DNA from: Arthrobacter methylotrophus | GTDB lineage: Bacteria; Actinomycetota; Actinomycetes; Actinomycetales; Micrococcaceae | Assembly (NCBI RefSeq): GCF_039539965.1 | Contig: NZ_BAABED010000001.1 | Coordinates: 1,116,001 to 1,180,000, forward strand | Length of the DNA: 64,000 nt | Reading direction: 5' to 3' | Shown: positions 8,709-16,605 of the stretch, one piece after another | Layout: the number at the start of each line of letters is the position of its first letter | How positions within the stretch are numbered: the first letter of the stretch is position 1 | Notes under the pieces: generated by a model | Seen by the model: the letters and a program-made list of their open reading frames with translations, nothing else | Told to the model about the DNA's origin: nothing | The model's database searches: none | Program-made: the position numbers and the translations under genes

Positions 8709-10502
8709 ATGATTGGTATTCCTGTGCGATTGAAGACTGCAGTTTCGCTGGTGCTGCTTGGCCTGCTGACACTGTTGGCCGGCATTGGCCAGCTGACCTT
8801 TTGGGCTCCGGCCGAGACCGTGACCGCGTCCGCCCCGGGCGACTCCAAGCCCGCTCCGCTGACGGTAATCACCCACGACGTGCTGGCCCATAAGGGCGGC
8901 CCCACGCAAATCAGCATTAAGGGAGACGGCAACTTCGTGTTGGCCGTTGGACGCCCGGATGACGTCGATGCGTGGGTAGGCAAGACCGCGCACAACAGCA
9001 TCACCGGAGTGTCCGAGGACGGTAAGTCCCTCCAGCTTTCCAGCACCGACGGCGAGGCCAAAGCCCCGTCCCCGGCTGGATCGGATATGTGGGTTGAAAC
9101 GCAGAACGCGAGCGGCCAGTTGGACTACACTTGGACCCCGCCCGCGAGTGGCAACTGGTCTCTCCTGTTGGCCAGCGATGGAACCAAGCCGGCGCCATCG
9201 TCGGTCTCCGTAACATACGCCAACGATGCCAGCATGCCGTGGGCCGTCCCGCTCATCGTCATTGGCGCGATCCTCATCGTCGCTGGTGCGGCGCTGCCGT
9301 TCGTCAGCAAGTTCACTGGCCGCCGAGGCAAAGGCGGCCGGCGCAAGGGCTTTGGTCCAGGCGAACCGGCGGCCAGGGAGAAGACGGAAGCCGCTAAGGA
9401 CACGGCCGCCGGGGATGCTACTACCGACGTCGATGCTACCGACGTCGATACCGCTGCCCAGGAAACCAAGAAGGGTCCCGGCGGTCCCGCGCTCCGTATT
9501 TCGGCCGTGGCTGCCGCCGTCGTGGCGGCCCTCGTGGGTGGCACTGCGGTGGGCGCCGCCCAGGCGGCCGAGACCCCGTCCCCGACGGCGAGTCCCTCAT
9601 CGACGGCCGGTGCGCAGACTACCCCGGTGGTGGTCGACGCACAGCTGAAGCGGATCTTGGACCAGGTTGCCAGCGCAGTGACCGCCGGGGATGCCGCACG
9701 TGATGCTGCCAAGCTCGCCCCACGGGTTGACGGCACGGAGCTGCAGGTTCGCACGCAGAACTACAAGATCCGGTCCCAAGTTGCCACGCACGAGGCCCGG
9801 ATGCCGGTGCGGTCCAGCAAATTGCTGGGTAGTGTCATTTCCACGCAGCGAACCTGGCCGCGCACGGTCATCGCCTTGACGCAGGGCGAGGGAAACGTGG
9901 TTCCCCAGGTCCTGACCCTCGTCCAGGCCTCGCCGCGTGAGAACTATAAACTGAAGAACACCTCTCCGCTTCAGCCTGGAACTTCGTTCCCTGCGATCCC
10001 GTTGGGTGGAACCGAGCAAGTGGCGGCCAATGACAAGACCGGCCTGCAATACAGCGGCACGGAGGCACTCGCTGCCCTGAGCGACCGCTTGACGAAGGCG
10101 GATTCGGTGTACAAGGACAAGCTGGTGGAGGGAACAAACTCGCCATACATTGCGGATGTCCTCGACTACCAGGCGAGCACGGTGAAGTCGGGGACCAATG
10201 GAGACTTCACCTTCACGCACACTCCTTCCCCGGAGGATACGGCGGTGTTCCGGACCTCGGACGGCGGAGCGGTAGTCGTGGGAAAGCTGAATTTCGATTT
10301 CACGAGCAAGCCCAAGGCTGATGGCGACACGCTGACGGTAGACAAAGCCGCGGCTGTGCTCGCGGGCGGCGATTCCACCACGGTGGGCCTTGTCCAGACC
10401 TTCGCGGAATCGGTGGCCTTGTACATTCCGCCGGCGGGCTCGACTTCTCCCATGAAGCTCGTCGCGGCTGTCCGCGGTCTGGTCGGGGCCAGCTTCAAGT
10501 AG
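8709..10502 (+). CDS. Membrane-anchored/secreted protein of unknown function
   Basis: I do not recognise this 597-residue protein. A first hydrophobic segment (about 11-32) acts as signal anchor; an extracytoplasmic domain (about 35-175) resembles a beta-rich module with DMWVETQNASG; a second membrane segment follows (about 177-200); then a charged linker with the repeat DATDVD; a third hydrophobic segment (about 264-285); and an Ala/Thr/Ser/Pro-rich stretch leading to a C-terminal extracytoplasmic domain (about 310-597). No catalytic motif is visible. The ATG at 8709 and an in-frame GTG at 8724 are both possible starts; neither has a clear Shine-Dalgarno. A cell-envelope role is inference. 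Confidence 0.75.
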   Translation: MIGIPVRLKTAVSLVLLGLLTLLAGIGQLTFWAPAETVTASAPGDSKPAPLTVITHDVLAHKGGPTQISIKGDGNFVLAVGRPDDVDAWVGKTAHNSITGVSEDGKSLQLSSTDGEAKAPSPAGSDMWVETQNASGQLDYTWTPPASGNWSLLLASDGTKPAPSSVSVTYANDASMPWAVPLIVIGAILIVAGAALPFVSKFTGRRGKGGRRKGFGPGEPAAREKTEAAKDTAAGDATTDVDATDVDTAAQETKKGPGGPALRISAVAAAVVAALVGGTAVGAAQAAETPSPTASPSSTAGAQTTPVVVDAQLKRILDQVASAVTAGDAARDAAKLAPRVDGTELQVRTQNYKIRSQVATHEARMPVRSSKLLGSVISTQRTWPRTVIALTQGEGNVVPQVLTLVQASPRENYKLKNTSPLQPGTSFPAIPLGGTEQVAANDKTGLQYSGTEALAALSDRLTKADSVYKDKLVEGTNSPYIADVLDYQASTVKSGTNGDFTFTHTPSPEDTAVFRTSDGGAVVVGKLNFDFTSKPKADGDTLTVDKAAAVLAGGDSTTVGLVQTFAESVALYIPPAGSTSPMKLVAAVRGLVGASFK

Positions 10503-10525
10503 GAAAATGCTGTTCTTGCAGCGGC

Positions 10526-10531
10526 TAGAGT
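10526..10531 (+). promoter_or_regulatory. -10 box (TAGAGT) of ybbN
   Basis: TAGAGT ends 7 nt before the ATG at 10539 and overlaps the alternative GTG at 10530, so it favours the ATG. Confidence 0.45.
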
Positions 10532-10538
10532 GGACGGT

Positions 10539-11504
10539 ATGAGTTCGCCAGGATCCCGTCCCGTCTCTCCAGCCGCTGCAAGCCAGCTCAACCTTCGCGG
10601 CGCCGTCGACCTCTCTGCTTTGCGGCGCCCGGCGCCCGCGGCACCGAGCGGCGCCCCGGCCGGCTCCGGGAGCAATCCCGGAAGCCAACAACCACTGCGC
10701 GTGGATGCCACCGAGGCAAATTTCCAGGACCTCGTCCAGCTGTCCGCGCAGATTCCCATCCTCTTCCTTTTGTGGTCCAACCGCTCCCTGGAGGCTTCGA
10801 CCCTGCTGCATAGCTTCGAAGGCGTCGTTGAAGGCTACGCCGGCAAAGTAGTGCTGGCCGCCGCTGACGTTGACGCGTTCCCGCAGCTCGCCCAGGCATT
10901 CCAAGTCCAGGCCATCCCCACCGCCATCGCGGTCTTGAAGGGACAGCCGGTGCCGCTCTTCGAGGGCCCCGCTTCGGATCAGGAAATCCGCAGCCTCATC
11001 GATGAACTCCTGAAAGTGGCCGAAGCCAACGGCGTGACGGGAAGCATCGGCGCAGGGGTGCCGGCAGGGGAGGCTCCCCCTCTGCCGCCGCTGCACCAGG
11101 CGGCTTTCGATGCCATCGAAGCCGGGGACTACGCCGCTGCCGCGAGGGCTTACCGCCAGGCGCTTGCCGAGAAGCCGGCAGATGCCGAGGCGAAGGCCGG
11201 GCTGGCCCAAGTGGAATTGATGGGGCGCATTGAGTCCCTGAGCGCAGCCGAAGCAGAGGCCGTGCGACAGCAGGCGGCGGAAGAACCGGACAACCTCGAG
11301 GTGCAGCTCAGCGTCGCGGACCTGGACATTTCGGGTGGACACGTCGAGGATGCGTTCAACCGCATCATTGCTTTTATCGGCCGCAACTTCGGGCCGGAGC
11401 GCGAAACGGCGCGCGTACGCCTCCTGGAACTGTTCGACGTCGTCGGCATTTCGGACGAACGTGTTGCCAAAGCGCGGCAAGGTCTCGCGCGGGTTCTCTT
11501 CTGA
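10539..11504 (+). CDS. ybbN: Thioredoxin-like co-chaperone YbbN/CnoX family with TPR region
   Basis: The 321-residue protein has a Pro/Ala-rich N-terminus (about 1-55), a thioredoxin fold (about 55-165) and an alpha-helical TPR-like C-terminus (about 180-320) with repeats such as AIEAGDYAAAARAYRQAL. The position of the redox WCxxC motif reads LWSNRSLE, so both catalytic cysteines are absent. The related Escherichia coli protein is a chaperone/holdase that passes clients to GroEL and DnaK. Start at ATG 10539; a GTG at 10530 is in frame. The stop shares one base with the next ATG (TGATG), so both are coupled. Confidence 0.85.
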   Translation: MSSPGSRPVSPAAASQLNLRGAVDLSALRRPAPAAPSGAPAGSGSNPGSQQPLRVDATEANFQDLVQLSAQIPILFLLWSNRSLEASTLLHSFEGVVEGYAGKVVLAAADVDAFPQLAQAFQVQAIPTAIAVLKGQPVPLFEGPASDQEIRSLIDELLKVAEANGVTGSIGAGVPAGEAPPLPPLHQAAFDAIEAGDYAAAARAYRQALAEKPADAEAKAGLAQVELMGRIESLSAAEAEAVRQQAAEEPDNLEVQLSVADLDISGGHVEDAFNRIIAFIGRNFGPERETARVRLLELFDVVGISDERVAKARQGLARVLF

Positions 11505-12607
11505 TGGCGCAGCCTGCTCTGTTCAGCCCGCTTCGGTTGCGCTCGCTGACCGTAGCGCATCGCGGCTGGGTTTCGCCGATGTGCCAGTACAGTTGTTCGC
11601 CCGACGGCGGGGGAGGCGTGCCCAACGATTGGCACTTGGTGCATCTTGGGGCGTTTGCCACAGGTGGTGCGGCACTCATCCTCACCGAGGCGGCGGCCGT
11701 CAGTCCCGAGGGCAGGATCAGCCCCCGGGATGCCGGCCTGTATTCGGATGAGCAGGCTGCTGGGTGGGAGCGGACGGTCGACTTCGTCCACCGCAATAGC
11801 GCTGTCGGCGGCAAGATCGGCGCCCAACTGGCGCACGCAGGCCGCAAGGCTTCCACCTACTGGCCCTTCGCTGAAGAGAGCGGATCCGTCGCGGAGTCCG
11901 ACGGCGGTTGGGTGACTCGGGGTCCGGGTGCCGAGCCTTTTGCCGGGCTCGCCGCTCCTGTTGCCATGACGGAGGCCGATATTCAGGCCGTTATCTCCGA
12001 CTTCGCGGCGGCAGCATCGCGGGCCGTGGACGCGGGCTTCGACACGGTCGAGATTCACGGCGCGCATGGCTACTTGCTGCACGAGTTCCAGAGCCCGCTC
12101 ATCAACAAGCGCAAGGATGCCTGGGGAGGCAGCGAGACGGGCCGGAACCGCTTGACGCTAGCGGTCATCGACGCCGTTCGTGCCGTCATCCCGGATTCGA
12201 TGCCGTTACTGCTCCGGATCTCCGCGAGCGACTGGGCCGAGGGCGGCGTGGACATTGACGCCTCAGTGCGCCTCGCGCGATCGGCGTCTGAGCACGGTGT
12301 TGACTTGGTGGACGTCTCCAGCGGGGGAGCTGTGGCCCACCAGCAGATCAAGGCCGGTCCCGGCTATCAGACAGGATTCTCCGCGCAGATCCGGCGCGAG
12401 GCCAACGTCCCTACCGGGGCTGTTGGATTCCTGACCGCCTCGGGACAAGCTGAACACACAGTGGCTACCGGCCAAGCCGACGGCGTGTTCATGGCACGTG
12501 CGGCCCTCCGTGATCCGCACTGGTGGCTTCGTGCCGCCTTTGAGCTCGGCTACCCCCTGGAGTGGGCGCCACAGTATCAGCGTGCAGTGCCACGGCATAG
12601 CTTCTGA
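11504..12607 (+). CDS. Old yellow enzyme family NADH:flavin oxidoreductase (YqjM-like)
   Basis: A 367-residue FMN-dependent TIM-barrel oxidoreductase. Family motifs are visible: the N-terminal SPMCQYS with the Cys typical of the thermophilic-like/YqjM class, QLAHAGRK, substrate-binding EIHGAHGYLLHEFQSP region, and FMN-phosphate-binding VGFLTASGQAE and ADGVFMARAALRDP. Such enzymes reduce the C=C bond of alpha,beta-unsaturated carbonyls using NAD(P)H, often as a response to electrophile or oxidative stress. Coupled to ybbN by a TGATG overlap. The physiological substrate is unknown. Confidence 0.92.
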   Translation: MAQPALFSPLRLRSLTVAHRGWVSPMCQYSCSPDGGGGVPNDWHLVHLGAFATGGAALILTEAAAVSPEGRISPRDAGLYSDEQAAGWERTVDFVHRNSAVGGKIGAQLAHAGRKASTYWPFAEESGSVAESDGGWVTRGPGAEPFAGLAAPVAMTEADIQAVISDFAAAASRAVDAGFDTVEIHGAHGYLLHEFQSPLINKRKDAWGGSETGRNRLTLAVIDAVRAVIPDSMPLLLRISASDWAEGGVDIDASVRLARSASEHGVDLVDVSSGGAVAHQQIKAGPGYQTGFSAQIRREANVPTGAVGFLTASGQAEHTVATGQADGVFMARAALRDPHWWLRAAFELGYPLEWAPQYQRAVPRHSF

Positions 12608-12626
12608 GGCGCAGCCATCCTGAGAA

Positions 12627-12644
12627 CTCATCCTTTGGGATGAG
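12627..12644. other. Small stem-loop after the old yellow enzyme gene
   Basis: CTCATCC-TTTG-GGATGAG, a perfect 7-bp stem with a 4-nt loop 20 bp beyond the stop. There is no following T-tract, so it is only a weak terminator candidate. Confidence 0.3.
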
Positions 12645-12708
12645 ACAGGTCCGGGAGGACGTTTCGAAGTTACCCCTCCGGCGCGACTTCCCGACGCGTC
12701 GCCCGGGC

Positions 12709-12714
12709 TAGGCT
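12709..12714 (+). promoter_or_regulatory. -10 box (TAGGCT) of the ABC transporter operon
   Basis: TAGGCT ends 6 nt before the ATG at 12721 with no Shine-Dalgarno between them. Confidence 0.45.
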
Positions 12715-12720
12715 GACTGG

Positions 12721-13512
12721 ATGAATGTCCAGTTTCCCGATACCTCTCCCGCTTTCCCGGTGCCGGCCTTGGCTCTGCGCGGTCTGGCGAAACGCTTCGG
12801 GGGCAAGATCGCCGTTGACGGGATCAGCCTGGACGTGCCTGCCGGTTCCTTCTACGGGGTGGTCGGCCCGAACGGGGCGGGGAAGACCACCACGTTGTCC
12901 ATGGCCACAGGACTCCTCCGGCCCGATTTCGGAACGGCCCTCATCCATGGGGTGGACGTGTGGGCGAAACCGTTGGAAGCCAAGCGGCTGATGGGGATAC
13001 TGCCCGACGGCGTTCGCCTCTTTGACCGGTTGACTGGTGAACAGCTGGTCACTTATGCCGGGCTGCTCCGCGGGATGGACCGGGAAGTCGTGGCCCACCG
13101 GGTGGGAGAACTCATGGCGGCCCTGGACCTGGGCGCCGATGCAGGTACCCTCGTGGTGGACTACTCGGCCGGCATGACAAAGAAGATCGCGCTGGCCTCG
13201 GCGCTCATCCACGCACCAAGGCTGCTGGTGCTGGACGAACCCTTTGAGTCCGTGGATCCCGTATCCGCGGCCAACATCCGGGGGATCCTGGACAATTATG
13301 TGGCCTCGGGAGGGACGGTGATCGTCTCGAGCCATGTCATGGACCTTGTGCAGCGCATGTGCTCGCACGTGGCCGTTGTTGCTGCCGGCAGGGTGCTGGC
13401 CGCCGGAACCGTGGACGAGGTCCGCAACGGGGCTACGCTCGAGGAACGGTTTGTGCAGTTGGTCGGCGGCGGGAACAGGACGGAAGGGCTGGAATGGTTG
13501 CGCACCTTCTGA
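12721..13512 (+). CDS. ABC transporter ATP-binding protein
   Basis: A 263-residue ABC-2-type ATPase. Walker A GPNGAGKT (residues 49-56), a divergent signature YSAGMTKK (about 158-165), Walker B LLVLDEPFE and switch His in SSHVMD are all present. It belongs to the CcmA/drug-exporter-like class and pairs with the permease that begins 19 bp before its stop. The substrate could be a lipid, antibiotic or metal; nothing in the sequence decides. TAGGCT sits 6 nt before the ATG, suggesting a leaderless operon mRNA. Confidence 0.92.
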   Translation: MNVQFPDTSPAFPVPALALRGLAKRFGGKIAVDGISLDVPAGSFYGVVGPNGAGKTTTLSMATGLLRPDFGTALIHGVDVWAKPLEAKRLMGILPDGVRLFDRLTGEQLVTYAGLLRGMDREVVAHRVGELMAALDLGADAGTLVVDYSAGMTKKIALASALIHAPRLLVLDEPFESVDPVSAANIRGILDNYVASGGTVIVSSHVMDLVQRMCSHVAVVAAGRVLAAGTVDEVRNGATLEERFVQLVGGGNRTEGLEWLRTF

Positions 13513-15065
13513 GCCTGAAGTGGCGGCTCTTGCTGAACGGTTTCCGCCGCAGCCCGGGTCAGATCGTGGGCATGGCGATCGGTGGACTCTACGCGCTGGG
13601 GGTCGTGGCGAGCTTGGCCGGGGCGCTCGTCGCCCTCCGGTGGGCCGATACCGAGACCGCACAAACCGCCGTCGTCCTCGGTGGTGCCGCGGCGCTCCTG
13701 GGCTGGGCTGTCGTTCCGCTCATGGCTTCAGCGGCGGACATGACGCTTGATCCTTCGCGGTTCACGACGACGGCGATCCCCATGCGCCAGATGCTTGTCG
13801 GCCTGGCCCTTGCCGGTTTCATTGGAGTCCCGGGCTTGTCCACGATGGTGGTGGCGTTGTTCACCGTGGCAACATGGTGGCGCAGCGCGCCCGCAGTGCT
13901 CGGCGCCTTGCTGGGTGCAGCCCTGGGGGTCCTGAGTTGCGTGGTGTTGTCGAAAGTCATCACGACGGCGACTGCCGGCCTCGCAGCGTCCCGCCGCTTC
14001 AAGGACGTGAGCAGCATTGTGGTCCTCGTGCCCCTGGTGCTGATGGGACCGCTGGTTGCCGGCGTCATCAAGGGGGTGTCCGGTTCCACCGGCTATCTCC
14101 CCGAACTGGCCCGGACTGTCGCCTGGACTCCGCTCGGAGCTCCTTGGTCCCTCGGCGGGGATCTGGCGTCCGGAGATGTTGCGGGGGCGGGCATCAAGGT
14201 TCTGATCTCCTTGGCCACCCTCCTCGTGTTGTTCGCCGCGTGGAATGCCCTGCTCAAGCGGGCGCTGGTCACGCCGCGATATTCGGGGGGTTCAGGGAAG
14301 CGCGGTGGAAAACTCGGCTTGTTCGGACTTCTTCCGGCAACGCCCACGGGTGCCGTGGCCGCTCGCGCGCTCAGCTACTGGATCCGCGATCCGCGCTACG
14401 CCGCCGCGCTGATTGTGGTTCCGTTGTTGCCCGTGATTTTCTTGTTCCAGTCGGGACAGTCCGGAAGCTACTCCCTGCTGATGATTCTTGGACCCTTGGC
14501 TGCTTTTGTCCTCGCATGGTCCATTGCCGCGGATGTTTCGTACGACAGCACCGCATTTGCGCTGCATCTGGCTACCGGGGTCCGCGGCATCCACGACCGG
14601 CTCGGCCGGGCCTTGGCTTGCTTGTCCTTCGCCCTCCCTGTGGTGTTGATCTTCGCCATCGGGCCCTTCTTCCTGACGGGAGACTGGGATTGGCTGCCCG
14701 GTATTCTGGGCCTTTCCTTGGGGGTTCTGTTCACGGGCCTCGGCCTGTCCTCCATCGTGTCGGCGCGGTACACCTCAAGCGTGCCGTTGCCCGGGGACAG
14801 CCCGTTCAAGAAGCCCCCGGGAAACGTCGCCCAGACGCTGGCCGTCCAATTCGGAGGAATGGCGGTGCTGTTTTTCCTGGTCCTTCCGGAACTTGCACTT
14901 GTGGTGCTGCAGTCCATCACGGAAGATCCAAAGTGGGGATGGATCAATCTAGCCATCGGTGCGGTCCTCGGGGTTGTTCTTTTCGTGGCGGGTGTATGGC
15001 TCGGAGGCCGCTGGCTCGACCGGCGCGGACCTGAACTCTTCGCGCAATTGAGCGTCAACCGTTGA
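13494..15065 (+). CDS. ABC transporter permease, about 12 membrane segments
   Basis: The 523-residue hydrophobic protein shows about twelve transmembrane stretches, for example GQIVGMAIGGLYALG, SIVVLVPLVLMGPLVAG and ILGLSLGVLFTGLGL. The ATG at 13494 is chosen since MVAHLLSLKWRLL is a normal permease N-terminus and it overlaps the ATPase gene by 19 bp, implying coupled translation; the longer open frame from 13359 lies inside the ATPase gene and is not credible. It forms the membrane part of the exporter with the preceding gene. Confidence 0.88.
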   Translation: MVAHLLSLKWRLLLNGFRRSPGQIVGMAIGGLYALGVVASLAGALVALRWADTETAQTAVVLGGAAALLGWAVVPLMASAADMTLDPSRFTTTAIPMRQMLVGLALAGFIGVPGLSTMVVALFTVATWWRSAPAVLGALLGAALGVLSCVVLSKVITTATAGLAASRRFKDVSSIVVLVPLVLMGPLVAGVIKGVSGSTGYLPELARTVAWTPLGAPWSLGGDLASGDVAGAGIKVLISLATLLVLFAAWNALLKRALVTPRYSGGSGKRGGKLGLFGLLPATPTGAVAARALSYWIRDPRYAAALIVVPLLPVIFLFQSGQSGSYSLLMILGPLAAFVLAWSIAADVSYDSTAFALHLATGVRGIHDRLGRALACLSFALPVVLIFAIGPFFLTGDWDWLPGILGLSLGVLFTGLGLSSIVSARYTSSVPLPGDSPFKKPPGNVAQTLAVQFGGMAVLFFLVLPELALVVLQSITEDPKWGWINLAIGAVLGVVLFVAGVWLGGRWLDRRGPELFAQLSVNR

Positions 15066-15156
15066 TTCCATGGAGCAACAATGACAAGTTGTGGGACATG
15101 GGATAACCTCAAGATCTAATAGTCGATCCGGGAACACAGCGAGAAAGGTCGTGGAC

Positions 15157-15939
15157 ATGGAAGTTGTCATTCTTTCGGGAAACAAGCAGATCGGGGCGCT
15201 TGCCGCGGATGCCATCGAGGCGTTGCTCGTTCGAAAGCCGAACGCGGTCCTGGGCCTGGCCACGGGGTCTTCTCCGCTTCCTGTCTACGACGAGCTTGCG
15301 CGCCGTCACCAGGAAAGCGGCCTCGACTTCAGCCAGGCACACGCCTTCGCCCTCGATGAATATGTCGGGCTCGAGCCCGGGCATCCGGAGTCGTACCGTG
15401 AAGTCATCCGCCGCGAATTTACCGATAGGGTCAATATCGACCCCGCCAATGTCCATAGCCCCGACGGTGCAGCTGAGGACCTTCCCGCAGCCTGCCAAGC
15501 GTACGAGGACACGATGCGTGAGCTCGGGGGAGTCGATCTGCAGATTCTCGGTGTAGGCACGGACGGCCACATCGGATTCAATGAGCCAGGCTCTTCGCTC
15601 GCTTCGCGGACCCGGATCAAGACGCTGATCGAGCAAACCCGCAAAGACAATGCCCGCTTTTTCAAGAGCATCGACGATGTCCCGCACCACGTGGTGACGC
15701 AAGGGCTTGGGACCATCATGGATGCCCGGCATGTTGTCCTGATTGCCACCGGAGCCCAGAAAGCCCAGGCTGTCCGGGACTTCGTCGAGGGCCCGGTCGC
15801 AGCGATCTGCGCGGCATCAGTGCTGCAAATGCACCCGCACGCCACCATCCTGATCGATGAAGCCGCGGCATCCTCCCTCAAGCTCGCCGACTACTATCGG
15901 CACACCTACGACAACAAACCGAAGTGGCAGACCATCTGA
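15157..15939 (+). CDS. nagB: Glucosamine-6-phosphate deaminase
   Basis: NagB converts glucosamine-6-phosphate to fructose-6-phosphate and ammonia, feeding amino sugars into glycolysis. The 260-residue protein has the family length. Visible motifs are GLATGSSP (sugar-phosphate loop), LDEYVGLEPGHPESY, and LGVGTDGHIGFNEPG with the catalytic Asp/His pair. The ATG at 15157 lies 8 nt after GAGAAAGG, while the in-frame GTG at 15151 is too close to it. nagA is separate at 3860-5107. Confidence 0.96.
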   Translation: MEVVILSGNKQIGALAADAIEALLVRKPNAVLGLATGSSPLPVYDELARRHQESGLDFSQAHAFALDEYVGLEPGHPESYREVIRREFTDRVNIDPANVHSPDGAAEDLPAACQAYEDTMRELGGVDLQILGVGTDGHIGFNEPGSSLASRTRIKTLIEQTRKDNARFFKSIDDVPHHVVTQGLGTIMDARHVVLIATGAQKAQAVRDFVEGPVAAICAASVLQMHPHATILIDEAAASSLKLADYYRHTYDNKPKWQTI

Positions 15940-15999
15940 TCCACTGCACCCGACCAACGGCATCCGACGCGATGCATCTGACGCCGAGGCTCCAGCGGC

Positions 16000-16005
16000 T
16001 AAGAT
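16000..16005 (+). promoter_or_regulatory. -10 box (TAAGAT) of the DUF3039 gene
   Basis: TAAGAT ends 7 nt before the ATG at 16013 and overlaps the rival ATG at 16004, which argues for 16013 as the start. Confidence 0.45.
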
Positions 16006-16012
16006 GGATGGC

Positions 16013-16345
16013 ATGACGACGCTGCCTCCGGACCCATTCGAAAACGATCCCATGCGCGAGCTTTCCGGAGCCGGAACATCCACTGCGACCATTGAGCGCG
16101 AGGAAACGCGCCAAGAAGTGGAACCCGGTGACCGGGAGCGCTTTTCGCACTATGTCCGCAAGGAAAAGATCATGGAGTCCGCCGTGACCGGCGCGCCCGT
16201 GATTGCGCTGTGCGGTAAAGTGTGGACGCCAGGCCGCGATCCGCAGAAGTTCCCGATCTGCCCCGAGTGCAAAGAAATCTATGAAGGTCTTCGCCCCGGC
16301 AAGGACGGCGGAGACAAGGACGGCGGCTCGGGCGACTCGAAGTAG
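16013..16345 (+). CDS. DUF3039 family protein
   Basis: The 110-residue protein matches the actinobacterial DUF3039 family: acidic N-terminus with MTTLPPDPF, FSHYVRKEKI, and a Cys-containing core VIALCGKVW followed by FPICPECKEIYEGL. The three cysteines suggest a zinc or structural site. No function is established. The C-terminal tail is Gly/Asp/Lys rich (GGDKDGGSGDSK). The helicase follows about 250 bp downstream on the same strand, a conserved actinobacterial neighbourhood by my recollection. Confidence 0.85.
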   Translation: MTTLPPDPFENDPMRELSGAGTSTATIEREETRQEVEPGDRERFSHYVRKEKIMESAVTGAPVIALCGKVWTPGRDPQKFPICPECKEIYEGLRPGKDGGDKDGGSGDSK

Positions 16346-16455
16346 TGATCAAGCCCTAGAAGTCGGGAATTCCTGGTAGTAGGCGGAGGAGAGCTTTCTC
16401 CTGCCTGGGTGCTGCCCTGCGTGATCCGGCGCATTCGGAACAGATTGGTGTTTTT

Positions 16456-16605
16456 GTGGTTACTTGGGTTTCGCTGGCTGCAGCGGCCTTGCTGGGAATT
16501 GCCGCTGCCTCGCGCAGCGGCCTGCATGGAGCCGCGCCTGGTGGCGTGGACCGCGGCTTGATTGCCGCGAGTCAAGCAGACACCAGGCGGGTGGAATCCG
16601 CGTGA
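16456..16605 (+). CDS. Possible 49-residue small membrane protein
   Basis: A short frame begins with GTG at 16456 and its TGA overlaps the helicase GTG (GTGA), which is the pattern of real coupled genes. The product starts with the hydrophobic stretch VVTWVSLAAAALLGIAAA and continues with a short polar tail. There is no recognised family and only weak upstream Shine-Dalgarno. It may be real, or the region may be just a leader. Confidence 0.35.
   Translation: MVTWVSLAAAALLGIAAASRSGLHGAAPGGVDRGLIAASQADTRRVESA

Noticed and set aside
8709..10502. Glycosyltransferase annotation for the 597-residue protein
   Set aside because: No nucleotide-sugar motif such as DxD in a Rossmann-like context is visible.
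9597..11480. Long minus-strand open frame (627 codons) across ybbN and the upstream gene
   Set aside because: It is antisense to two well-supported genes, has no family motifs and a composition rich in Arg, Gly and His, as expected of a mirror frame in GC-rich DNA.
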